6,999 nucleotides of DNA from an uncultured Eubacteriales bacterium (GCA_902783795.1 CACZSO010000313.1:1-6999), one strand, 5' to 3'. Shown: positions 1-5,893, numbered from the stretch's first letter. Numbers and translations: made by a program. The notes: generated by a model from the letters alone, not told the origin.

Positions 1-232
1 CCAGGCAGACAGCTTCCACACCATAGCGTTGGAGCCAGCCGTTCCATTTATCGATCCAGGCATCCGAAACATAGGGCCATTCCGGGATCATGGTATCCGC
101 GAAGATCTCTATGCCCGTGGCTCCGGAACCCGCGGCTGCGGCGATACAGCCTTCGGTATCCAGCCGGTGAAAATAATAATTATCCTGATAACTGTACAGG
201 GACACACCTAATTTGATATCACTTGCACTCAT
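1..232 (-). CDS. Sugar phosphate isomerase/epimerase-like TIM-barrel protein, N-terminal part; probable C-glycoside deglycosidase alpha subunit
   Basis: Only the first 77 codons are in the window; the gene runs off the left edge. The start ATG (complement of 230-232) has a strong GGAGG ribosome site six or so bases upstream. The protein opens with LGVSLYSYQDNYY, then a helix rich in Ala/Gly, then GIEIF, a Met-Ile-Pro segment, and a W-x-x-RYGVEAVCL stretch. That is the first beta-alpha-beta of the xylose-isomerase-like/AP-endonuclease-2 TIM-barrel family. Members of this family act as isomerases, epimerases or lyases on sugars and usually bind a divalent metal, but the metal ligands lie beyond the edge. 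It sits 11 bp downstream of a DUF6379-like gene. In characterised C-glycoside deglycosidases (CarBC, DgpBC, DfgAB) a protein of this fold is the catalytic alpha subunit and the DUF6379-like protein the beta subunit. The fold is clear; the deglycosidase role is inferred from the pairing, and an ordinary sugar isomerase remains possible. Confidence 0.8.
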   Translation of the reverse strand, partial: MSASDIKLGVSLYSYQDNYYFHRLDTEGCIAAAAGSGATGIEIFADTMIPEWPYVSDAWIDKWNGWLQRYGVEAVCL

Positions 233-243
233 ATCTGCCTCCT

Positions 244-639
244 TTACGCAAATGTAACGTCTTTTTCACAGACAGACACCATGGTCGGGGTATAGCTGCG
301 GCGGGTGCCCAGTGTCAGCTTGCAATGATGGATCCCCTGCTCTATTCCCTTGCCGTTTTTCACGACCACAGTCAGGTACTCACCGAAGAGCCAGTAGAAG
401 TCGGTGGGAAAATCATCACTCAAGATCTCGGAATAGGCATATTCCCGTCCCCGGTGCTGTACATACATCTGATCCGGATCTACGGTCTCACCATCGATCT
501 CCATAGTGATCTGATCCACACAGCACAGCGGCAGTCCGCGGTAGTAGTTGATGGTCAGGTTAAACTGGTAACCGTACTTTTTTCCGTTCTCCCACACGCT
601 TCTTGCGCCGGCGTCGCTTAAAATATGTTTATCATACAT
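244..639 (-). CDS. C-glycoside deglycosidase beta subunit-like protein (DUF6379-like)
   Basis: A complete 131-aa protein with no signal peptide or membrane segment, so cytoplasmic. The pattern is that of the small all-beta DUF6379 family: YGYQFNLTINYYRGLPL (about residues 22-38), an IDGE turn (48-51), FGE in a strand (85-87), and a closing RRSYTPTM (113-120). From family knowledge, such proteins form the beta subunit of C-glycoside deglycosidases. These cleave the C-C bond of 3-keto C-glycosides together with a TIM-barrel alpha subunit, and the next gene looks like exactly that partner. AGGAGG lies 11 bases before the ATG, longer than usual. A nearer ATG falls too close to the site and opens only a five-codon frame. 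The gene is divergent from an AraC regulator. The oxidoreductase that makes the 3-keto substrate is not in the window and may lie to the left. Family recognition is from memory of the motif pattern, not a search; the substrate cannot be told. Confidence 0.72.
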   Translation of the reverse strand: MYDKHILSDAGARSVWENGKKYGYQFNLTINYYRGLPLCCVDQITMEIDGETVDPDQMYVQHRGREYAYSEILSDDFPTDFYWLFGEYLTVVVKNGKGIEQGIHHCKLTLGTRRSYTPTMVSVCEKDVTFA

Positions 640-691
640 AAGCGTACATTCCTCCTCTCATATGTAAAACTATTTGCCTCTGCTTTTTTGC

Positions 692-729
692 TCCCTGATC
701 ATGGATCCTGACGATCCAGGTTCCAGGGA
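692..729. promoter_or_regulatory. Interrupted inverted repeat in the divergent intergenic region (candidate operator)
   Basis: Outer arms TCCCTG (692-697) and CAGGGA (724-729) enclose inner arms GGATC (703-707) and GATCC (713-717), so the element is nearly symmetrical about position 710. No U-tract follows on either strand, so it does not look like a terminator. It lies between the divergent deglycosidase-like operon and the AraC gene, about 53 bp before the operon's start codon. It could be an operator or a leader-RNA hairpin of the minus-strand operon. Evidence is symmetry and place only. Confidence 0.3.
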
Positions 730-754
730 CTCTTTCAGCCAGAGAATTTCCTGT

Positions 755-788
755 ATTATATTATAAAAAACAGGCGCTGGGCATAAAA
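755..788 (-). promoter_or_regulatory. Possible weak promoter for the minus-strand deglycosidase-like operon
   Basis: On the minus strand two overlapping TATAAT hexamers can be read (complements of 760-765 and 755-760). The upstream -35 positions are poor: TTTTAT at 783-788 or TGCCCA at 778-783. A good -10 with a poor -35 is typical of promoters that need an activator, which would suit control by the divergent AraC regulator. The leader would be about 110 nt and include the inverted repeat at 692-729. This is inferred from consensus only, and the AT-rich stretch may match by chance. Confidence 0.3.
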
Positions 789-894
789 TAGAAAAAAAGC
801 GCAAAGATATGGACAAAACGCTCATTTTGATTTATGCTTTAATATAAATGATCATGAATTTCTGACCGCATATGGTCAGGGAAAGCAGGCATAT

Positions 895-1680
895 ATGCAC
901 GGAACCATAGGCGCTTCTCCCCGGGAATTCAAGGATTTTCCGATCCATTCCCATCCCACCTGGGAGATCCTGTACTGTCTTCACGGGACAGGGACCGCCC
1001 GGATCGACGGCGTGGATTATCCTTACAATGAAGGGACCATTTTCTGCATCCCGCCGGAAACTCCTCACAGCAAGACTTCGGTGGCAGGTTTTACGGATAT
1101 CAGTATTTTTTCTGCCGATTTTCTTCCTCCGGAAGGGCACATGGTCCAGCATTTTCAGGATGATGCTTCCGGCTCTTTCCGCCTCCTGCTGGATGCGGCT
1201 TTTCATATCCAGCTCCAGAATCTGCCGAATAAGGAAGGGATCGTGGATGCGATCATGACGGCCTTAAGCAATCTCCTCACAGGTTACAGCCAGGTAAAGA
1301 AGACCCGCAGCATGTCTGTGGAGAGTTTTCAGCAGCTGTTGATGGACCACCTGACAGATCCTCATTTTGATCTGGCAGCAGCCGTGGAAGCCACGGGGTA
1401 TTCCCCCAGTCATTTCCGGAAACTGTTTAAAGCAGTAACCGGACAGCCGCCGCTCTCCTACTTCAATCACATGAAGATCGAATATGCTAAGACCCTGCTC
1501 CGTCAGGGTGGAAAACAGGTCTCTGTACGTGAGATCGCCGAAAGTGCCGGTTTTTCCGATCCCTTATATTTCTCCCGGCTTTTCCGCCAATATACCGGCA
1601 CCAGCCCCTCCGCTTTCCCGGGAAGCATCTTTGACTGGGATCCCGGTATGTCCCGGACGGACGCCCGGGGCCTCTCATAG
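895..1680 (+). CDS. AraC-family transcriptional regulator with N-terminal cupin
   Basis: A 261-aa cytoplasmic DNA-binding regulator. Residues about 10-75 form an AraC-type cupin sensor: FPIHSHPTWEILY (15-27, with His18, His20 and Glu24), a GTGTARIDG turn, and IPPETPHS (52-59) with His58. Residues about 143-241 hold the two helix-turn-helix motifs: LAAAVEATGYSPSHFRKLFK (160-179), then VREIAESAGFSDPLYFSRLF (211-230), and the family ending RQYTGTSPSAF. It is divergent from the deglycosidase-like operon, so it probably activates that operon when a plant glycoside or derived sugar binds the cupin; the ligand is not visible. The start is the first ATG in frame, with a modest AGG five bases upstream. 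The frame is open back to 787 but holds no ATG, GTG or TTG; only a rare CTG (862) could extend it. At 261 aa it is slightly short for a cupin-AraC protein. Confidence 0.9.
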   Translation: MHGTIGASPREFKDFPIHSHPTWEILYCLHGTGTARIDGVDYPYNEGTIFCIPPETPHSKTSVAGFTDISIFSADFLPPEGHMVQHFQDDASGSFRLLLDAAFHIQLQNLPNKEGIVDAIMTALSNLLTGYSQVKKTRSMSVESFQQLLMDHLTDPHFDLAAAVEATGYSPSHFRKLFKAVTGQPPLSYFNHMKIEYAKTLLRQGGKQVSVREIAESAGFSDPLYFSRLFRQYTGTSPSAFPGSIFDWDPGMSRTDARGLS

Positions 1681-1782
1681 TACAATCTTAATAAGGATAT
1701 GCATTACAGCATACAAAATTTATGAAATACTGATAAATATTCATGGATCGGGAAGAAATACTGTTTTTCTTAAGGGTTTTAT

Positions 1783-1790
1783 GATAGAAT
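1783..1790 (+). promoter_or_regulatory. Extended -10 promoter element upstream of glyA
   Basis: TAGAAT (1785-1790) is preceded by TGA, giving the extended -10 form TGnTAGAAT. No good TTGACA-like hexamer is seen 16-18 bp upstream, where the sequence is T-rich. Transcription would begin near 1797, giving a leader of about 47 nt before glyA. The 163 bp between the AraC gene and glyA shows no clear terminator and no riboswitch-like structure that I can recognise. Confidence 0.45.
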
Positions 1791-1843
1791 ATTACATCAG
1801 GAGCCGTACAGAAAATAATCCGCGGCCGGAAATGAGGTAACGC

Positions 1844-3088
1844 ATGTTATACGAAAACATTAATATTGTAGAACAGAAAGACCCCGAAATAGCCCGGGTG
1901 CTCACCCTGGAGTTAAGACGCCAGCAGAATAACCTGGAGCTCATTGCTTCTGAAAATATCGTCAGCCCTGAAGTCATGGCCACCATGGGCAGCGTGCTGA
2001 CAAACAAATACGCCGAGGGTTATCCGGGACACCGTTATTACGGCGGCTGCGAGTATGTGGACATCGCCGAGCGCATCTGTATCGAACGCGCAAAAGAGAT
2101 CTTCTCCGCCAACTTCGCCAATGTGCAGGCCCATTCCGGTTCACAGGCGAACTTCTGCGTTTATCTGGCCCTCTGCAAGCCCGGTGATACCGTCCTGGGA
2201 ATGGATCTTTCCATGGGCGGCCATCTGACCCACGGAAGCAAGGCCAGTTTCTCCGGCAAAATGTATAAATCAGTTTTCTACGGCGTGGATAAAGAGACCG
2301 GCCTCATTGATTATGACCAGGTGCAGCGCCTCGCCGAAGAACACAAACCCAAAATGATCATTGCCGGCGCTTCTGCTTATCCCAGGATCATCGACTTTAA
2401 GAGATTCTCCGAGATCGCTAAAAGTGTGGGCGCTTACCTCATGGTGGATATGGCCCATATCGCAGGGCTGGTGGCTGCCGGAGAACATCCGAATCCGCTG
2501 CCCTATGCCGATGTAGTGACTACCACCACCCATAAGACCATGCGCGGCCCTCGTGGCGGCATCATCCTCACGAACAGCGAAGAGATCGCGAAGAAGATCG
2601 ATAAGGCCATGTTCCCCGGCACCCAGGGCGGCCCGCTGATGCACATCATCGCGGCCAAAGCCGTGGCATTGGGAGAAGCTCTTCGTCCCGAATTCAAGGA
2701 TTATCAGGCGCAGATCGTTAAGAATGCCAAGGTCCTGGCCGAAACCTTGATGGACGGCGGCCTGGATCTGGTCAGCGGCGGTACCGACAACCAACTCATG
2801 CTGAGTGATCTAAGAAAGCTCAATGTCAGCGGCCAGGAGCTGGAAGACCGGTTAGACCGCGTCCATATCACCGTGAATAAAAACTCCATCCCCGGTGATA
2901 CCCGCCCCGCTTCCGAGACCAGCGGCATCCGTGTAGGTACTCCTGCTGTCACCACCCGCGGCTTCAAGGAAGAAGAAATGAAGATCGTAGGCGACCTTAT
3001 CCTGAAAGCTGTCTTCGATTTCGACATGTACCGCGGCGATATCCTCTCCAAAGTTGATGAACTCTGCGTAAAATATCCTTTATACTGA
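1844..3088 (+). CDS. glyA: Serine hydroxymethyltransferase
   Basis: A 414-aa cytoplasmic PLP enzyme that interconverts serine plus tetrahydrofolate with glycine plus 5,10-methylenetetrahydrofolate, a main source of one-carbon units. Length matches the bacterial family. Visible landmarks are LELIASENIVSPEV near residues 31-44, NKYAEGYPGHRYYGGCEYVD (54-73), the HSGSQAN cofactor loop (97-103), VDMAHIAGLVAAG (201-213, with Asp202 and His205 near the cofactor), and the TTTTHKTMRGPRGG block (226-239). Lys231 there is the expected Schiff-base lysine, and an Arg-rich substrate-binding C-terminus ends the protein (SGIRVGTPAVTTRG). The ATG follows a GAGGT ribosome site at good spacing. The gene appears monocistronic, with its own promoter and two terminators directly behind it. 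All expected catalytic residues are present. It is functionally unrelated to the flanking carbohydrate and envelope genes. Confidence 0.98.
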   Translation: MLYENINIVEQKDPEIARVLTLELRRQQNNLELIASENIVSPEVMATMGSVLTNKYAEGYPGHRYYGGCEYVDIAERICIERAKEIFSANFANVQAHSGSQANFCVYLALCKPGDTVLGMDLSMGGHLTHGSKASFSGKMYKSVFYGVDKETGLIDYDQVQRLAEEHKPKMIIAGASAYPRIIDFKRFSEIAKSVGAYLMVDMAHIAGLVAAGEHPNPLPYADVVTTTTHKTMRGPRGGIILTNSEEIAKKIDKAMFPGTQGGPLMHIIAAKAVALGEALRPEFKDYQAQIVKNAKVLAETLMDGGLDLVSGGTDNQLMLSDLRKLNVSGQELEDRLDRVHITVNKNSIPGDTRPASETSGIRVGTPAVTTRGFKEEEMKIVGDLILKAVFDFDMYRGDILSKVDELCVKYPLY

Positions 3089-3098
3089 TTTTTGCAGC

Positions 3099-3143
3099 AG
3101 ATCCCCCTGGCAGCCGGTGCGGCTTGGCAGGGGGATCTTTTTT
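3099..3143 (+). terminator. Intrinsic terminator of glyA
   Basis: An 11-bp perfect stem (AGATCCCCCTG at 3099-3109 with CAGGGGGATCT at 3128-3138) carries a further inner GCC/GGC pairing (3113-3115 with 3121-3123) and is followed by a run of T ending at 3143. It starts 11 bp after the glyA stop codon. The opposite strand has no U-tract behind the hairpin, so it should act only in the plus direction. Confidence 0.93.
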
Positions 3144-3151
3144 CTGTATCC

Positions 3152-3174
3152 GCGGGTGTGCTTCCCGCTTTTTT
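3152..3174 (+). terminator. Second, smaller intrinsic terminator behind glyA
   Basis: GCGGG (3152-3156) and CCCGC (3164-3168) form a 5-bp GC stem with a 7-nt loop, followed directly by six T (3169-3174). Lying just after the main glyA terminator, it would serve as a backup stop for plus-strand transcription before the convergent small gene at 3270-3572. Confidence 0.65.
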
Positions 3175-3198
3175 GTCTGCTTCTCTGATTTTGCTGTC

Positions 3199-3219
3199 CG
3201 CTGATCATAAGCGCTGATC
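3199..3219. repeat. Short direct repeat CGCTGATC x2
   Basis: CGCTGATC occurs at 3199-3206 and again at 3212-3219, separated by five bases. It lies in the 95-bp gap between the glyA terminators and the end of the convergent small gene. Function is unknown and chance is quite possible; nothing else is seen in that gap. Confidence 0.35.
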
Positions 3220-3269
3220 CTGCACGGCTCTGCCGGAATTTGATGCTTTCCCGTCTCCGGAGGCCTTAC

Positions 3270-3572
3270 TCAGTCTTCGTCATCATCAAAACCGTAATAC
3301 AGCATCTGGTTATATCTGGCGTTAGCCTCTTCCATTTGTTTTTTCTGTCTCCAGAGATCTATCTCCGTCATGATGGCCAGGGCTTCATCCACCACCACTT
3401 CCGCTTTTTTCGGCTTCTCATAGTTAAGATACGCTGTCATCCGCTGGATAGCTTTCGGGCTTTTCAGCATCTTTGCGAGGGCATCTCCCAGTTCTCCGGG
3501 AAGGCCCAGGCTGATCAATGTTTTTTTGAGTTCATCTTTTCTTTCTGCCCATTCTTCCTGCTGCGATGTCAT
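3270..3572 (-). CDS. Small hypothetical protein, about 100 aa
   Basis: I do not recognise this protein. It is predicted to be 100 aa, soluble and mostly helical. It has a charged N-terminal helix (MTSQQEEWAERKDELKKTL), a glycine-containing turn (SLGLPGELGD), a second helix ending in MLKSPKAIQRMTAYL, a Glu/Ala-rich helix, and a very acidic tail ending in DDDED. No signal peptide, membrane segment or catalytic motif is visible. The start ATG (complement of 3570-3572) is chosen because AGGAG stands eight bases before it. An in-frame GTG at 3641 would add 23 residues but would lie inside the first copy of a repeat array and has no ribosome site. Normal amino-acid composition and the good ribosome site argue it is real. 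It is transcribed towards glyA, away from the repeats. Confidence 0.75.
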   Translation of the reverse strand: MTSQQEEWAERKDELKKTLISLGLPGELGDALAKMLKSPKAIQRMTAYLNYEKPKKAEVVVDEALAIMTEIDLWRQKKQMEEANARYNQMLYYGFDDDED

Positions 3573-3594
3573 AAATACAACTCCTGTTTCTCTG

Positions 3595-3606
3595 ATATGA
3601 TCATAT
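3595..3606. promoter_or_regulatory. 12-bp palindrome upstream of the small minus-strand gene
   Basis: ATATGATCATAT is a perfect palindrome 22 bp before the start codon of the small minus-strand gene. On the minus strand it contains TATGAT, a possible -10, but no -35 hexamer is recognisable. It may be an operator or promoter part; evidence is symmetry and position only. Confidence 0.25.
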
Positions 3607-3635
3607 TTGTCTGTAGATTCAGACCCGTGCCAGAG

Positions 3636-3989
3636 AAACACGGCCCCGCTTCCTGTTTTCTCTTTTTGGGGCCGTGTTTTCCCGATATCCTGACCACTTT
3701 TTCCGGTTCAAACACGGCCCCGCTTCCTGTTTTCCCTTTCCGGGGCTGTGTTTTCCCGATGTCCAGACCACTTTTTTCGGATCAAGCACAGCCCCATTTC
3801 CTGTTTTCTCTTTCTGGGGCCGTGTTTTCCTGCTGTCCTGACCACTTTTTCCGGTTCAAACACGGCCCCGCTTCCTGTTTTTTCTTTCCGGGGCTGTGTT
3901 TTCCCGCTGTCCTGACCACTTTATACCAAATCAAACACAGCCCCACTTCCTGTTTTCCCTTTCCGGAGCTGTGTTTTCCTGATGGTCCA
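3636..3989. repeat. Five tandem 74-bp hairpin repeats
   Basis: Units begin with the left stem arm at 3639, 3713, 3787, 3861 and 3936 (periods 74, 74, 74, 75). Each has a 9-base arm CACRGCCCC, a 20-nt pyrimidine-rich loop (typically with TTCCTGTTTTC), a matching arm (GGGGCYGTG; GGAGCTGTG in the last), then TTTTCC and a conserved spacer containing TGACCACTTTT followed by TCAAA. Right arms are at 3668-3676, 3742-3750, 3816-3824, 3890-3898 and 3965-3973. In unit 1 the stem extends to 12 bp through AAA/TTT. The fifth unit decays after about 3989. The period is not a multiple of three, so the units do not encode a repeated peptide even though one plus-strand frame is open across them. The short T-run after each stem is terminator-like but weak. 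The family is not recognised. Confidence 0.95.
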
Positions 3990-4221
3990 TGTTTGCCAAA
4001 GGGAAAAGCACTGTTTCAAAAATATAGGATGATCGGCCGGATCTCAAGGTCGATCCCTGCTTTCATGCAAGCATAAAGCATAGATTTGAACCTGATCCCA
4101 TTATATTTAAATTTCATCATCCGTCAACCTGATCGGGTAAATTTCTGTCTATACTGTTATGTGGCTATGTATATTCCTGTGGATCTGTATAAGAGTTAAT
4201 GATTTTAGTGATAACTTCAAG
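3990..4221. other. Non-coding AT-rich intergenic stretch with no recognised element
   Basis: Between the decayed end of the repeat array and the phased motifs at 4222 I see no credible coding frame, tRNA or terminator. Composition becomes AT-rich after about 4080, in keeping with an upstream regulatory region for the operon starting at 4358. Confidence 0.6.
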
Positions 4222-4249
4222 CTTATAAAATCTTAAGATTTCTTAAAAG
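4222..4249. promoter_or_regulatory. Three CTTAWA motifs at exact 10-bp spacing (candidate regulator site)
   Basis: CTTATA (4222), CTTAAG (4232) and CTTAAA (4242) recur exactly every 10 bp, one helical turn, ending about 24 bp before the -35 hexamer of the downstream operon. The middle motif lies in a perfect 14-bp palindrome, AAATCTTAAGATTT (4228-4241). Phased direct repeats just upstream of a promoter are typical of binding sites for OmpR/PhoB-type response regulators, but the regulator cannot be named from sequence. The tract might instead be an AT-rich UP-like element. Confidence 0.45.
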
Positions 4250-4272
4250 TCGCTTCTTTTTAGTGGCTTGCA

Positions 4273-4301
4273 TTGCATTTCGCTGTATCCCGTGATATAA
4301 T
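4273..4301 (+). promoter_or_regulatory. Strong sigma-A-type extended promoter of the envelope operon
   Basis: TTGCAT (4273-4278), a 17-bp spacer and a perfect TATAAT (4296-4301) with TGA just before it (extended -10). Transcription should start near 4307-4309, leaving a leader of about 50 nt before the ATG at 4358. This supports the short version of the downstream gene as the real transcription unit rather than a truncated relic. Confidence 0.85.
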
Positions 4302-4306
4302 AGCCC

Positions 4307-4326
4307 GGCTGGTTTTTTGACCGGCC
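4307..4326 (+). promoter_or_regulatory. 5'-leader hairpin at the predicted transcription start
   Basis: GGCTGGT (4307-4313) pairs with ACCGGCC (4320-4326) through seven pairs including one G-U, around a TTTTTG loop. It would sit at the extreme 5' end of the mRNA, where such stems often protect against RNA decay. No U-tract follows, so it is not a terminator. Confidence 0.5.
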
Positions 4327-4357
4327 ATGTCATATTCATATATTTGGAGAATGGATC

Positions 4358-5893
4358 ATGCCTTATCTTATGCTGAGTGCTGTGTCAGAAGAGCTTTTCT
4401 TCCGCGGGGCGCTGATCAGCCTTTTTAATAAAATGTCCCGCAGAAAAATGATGCTTTTTTCTGCGGTATTCTTCGCACTGATGCATCTTTTCAACCTGAC
4501 TGTCATCGAAGATCCGCAATATGTCCTTTGGCAGACTGCGGCAGCTTTTGCAGCCGGCCTTTTCTTTGCTTACCTGTTTATCCGTACAGGGAGCCTGATC
4601 CCCTCTATCTTAGCTCACTTCACTTATAATGTGGCAGCAGGCACAGCAGCGCCTTCCCTGCCTCTGTTATACATTGATCCCGGCACCGGCAGTATGCTGT
4701 TTACGGTGCTTTTAGGCATTATCGGCGCGGCAGTCTATTCTATCCGTGTCTATGCCATGAAGCTGAAGGTCCGTCTGGGTGCTAAAGGCACTGCTGATAA
4801 GGACCAGGTGCCCATCGCTGTCTTTTCTGACCACAAACGTTACTGGACTATTTTTGAGCCGGTGATCCGGGAGCTTTCTTCCCGGGGCATGCCGGTTCTG
4901 TATCTCACCGGTTCAGAAGATGACCCGGCCTTTACATCGGACATTAAGGACCTGAAAGTCGAATATCTGGGGGAAGGAAATAAGATGTTCGGGCGGCTGA
5001 ATAACCTGAATGCCTGCCTGGTCCTTTCCACGACCCCCGGCCTGGAAGTCTATCAGTGGCGCCGTTCAGCTTTAGTCTCCTACTATGTCCATATTCCTCA
5101 CGCTGCCAGTGAAGTGATCCTGTACCGGATGTTCGGCATCGACTATTACGATGCTGTGCTGACTTCCGGACAGTATCAGCAGGACAATATCCGGGCCCTG
5201 GAACAGCTTCGTTCCCTTCCTGAAAAGGAACTGGTCCACATCGGCATCCCTTACATGGATGTGATGGCACAGCGTCTTCTAAATGAAGGACCGGCACCGG
5301 AACATGAACGCACGGTGCTTTTAGCTCCTTCCTGGGGCAGCAGTGCTTTGTTTAACGTATATGGCGGAAAGATCATTGACGTCCTTTTAAAAACCGGATA
5401 TCACCTGATCATACGCCCCCATCCTCAGTCATTCACGGCGGAAAAGGAACTGATGGACCAGCTTATGGAAAAGTACCCGCCTTCTGACCAGCTGGAATGG
5501 AACCGTGACAATGATAATTTCGATGTGCTGAGACGTTCTGATATCCTGGTATCAGACTTTTCCGGCGTCATCTTCGATTTTACCCTGATTTATGATAAAC
5601 CGGTCATCTACACGGATCCGGATTTTGATCTGGCGCCTTATGATGCCTGGTGGCTGGAAGAACCTTTGTGGACCGTTTCTGCTCTGCCGCGGCTGGGAAG
5701 ACAGCTCACCCCGGAAAATATGGAAAACCTTAAAAGTCTGATCGATGAGTGCATCACAGATCCCAAATACCAGGAAGGCCGGCGGGAAGTAAAGGCAGAA
5801 ACCTGGAAATATGCCGGGGAAGGCGCTGTCCGCTGCGCTGATTACCTGATGGATAAATACCATGAACTTTCACAGAAGGAGGTAAAGGCATGA
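4358..5893 (+). CDS. CPBP intramembrane protease-like module fused to CDP-glycerol glycerophosphotransferase-like domain
   Basis: One unbroken 511-aa frame. Residues 1-97 are a short CPBP (Rce1/CAAX-protease-like) core with all three motifs: EELFFR (Glu11, Glu12, Arg16), FALMH (39-43) and HFTYN (87-91). The usual preceding membrane helices are absent. A second part opens with YIDPGTGS (105-112) and a membrane helix (about 113-130). Residues about 150-505 resemble the TagB/TagF glycerophosphotransferase family, which moves glycerol phosphate from CDP-glycerol onto a surface polymer: HIPHA (245-249), IGIPYMD (295-301), LLAPSWG (321-327), RPHP (353-356) and SDFSGVIFDF (399-408). Its likely site is the cytoplasmic membrane face. 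The ATG follows GGAG at eight bases; upstream in-frame codons meet a stop at 4301, and a nearer ATG (4351) is in another frame. The stop overlaps the next start by four bases. The acceptor polymer and any protease activity are unproven. Confidence 0.88.
   Translation: MPYLMLSAVSEELFFRGALISLFNKMSRRKMMLFSAVFFALMHLFNLTVIEDPQYVLWQTAAAFAAGLFFAYLFIRTGSLIPSILAHFTYNVAAGTAAPSLPLLYIDPGTGSMLFTVLLGIIGAAVYSIRVYAMKLKVRLGAKGTADKDQVPIAVFSDHKRYWTIFEPVIRELSSRGMPVLYLTGSEDDPAFTSDIKDLKVEYLGEGNKMFGRLNNLNACLVLSTTPGLEVYQWRRSALVSYYVHIPHAASEVILYRMFGIDYYDAVLTSGQYQQDNIRALEQLRSLPEKELVHIGIPYMDVMAQRLLNEGPAPEHERTVLLAPSWGSSALFNVYGGKIIDVLLKTGYHLIIRPHPQSFTAEKELMDQLMEKYPPSDQLEWNRDNDNFDVLRRSDILVSDFSGVIFDFTLIYDKPVIYTDPDFDLAPYDAWWLEEPLWTVSALPRLGRQLTPENMENLKSLIDECITDPKYQEGRREVKAETWKYAGEGAVRCADYLMDKYHELSQKEVKA

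Noticed and set aside
223..621. Plus-strand open frame antisense to the beta-subunit gene
   Set aside because: It is a shadow of the minus-strand gene, which has recognisable family motifs, a ribosome site and an operon partner.
1681..1843. Glycine riboswitch or T-box upstream of glyA
   Set aside because: The gap is short, and I could find neither the tandem glycine aptamer pattern nor a T-box sequence or antiterminator before the gene.
2270..2794. Minus-strand open frame of 174 codons inside glyA
   Set aside because: It is a shadow frame within a fully conserved glyA and shows no family motifs of its own.
3573..3641. N-terminal extension of the small minus-strand protein from a GTG at 3641
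   Set aside because: No ribosome site precedes the GTG, which lies inside the first repeat unit. The internal ATG at 3572 has AGGAG at eight bases.
3636..3989. CRISPR array
   Set aside because: The whole 74-bp unit is conserved, including the parts that would be spacers, and no cas gene is near.
3240..4076. A plus-strand open frame of 278 codons running through the repeat array
   Set aside because: The 74-bp period shifts the frame at every unit, so no repeated peptide results. The frame lies antisense to the small minus-strand gene and its composition is Phe/Pro/Ser-rich, as expected from pyrimidine-rich DNA. No good ribosome site was seen.
4351..4357. Alternative ATG at 4351 for the fusion gene
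   Set aside because: It lies in a different frame, gives no family motifs and sits too close to the GGAG site; ATG 4358 has proper spacing.
4358..4700. Remnant of a broken CPBP gene rather than a real domain
   Set aside because: All three motifs are intact, upstream in-frame sequence is non-coding with a stop at 4301, and a near-consensus promoter and ribosome site match the present start.
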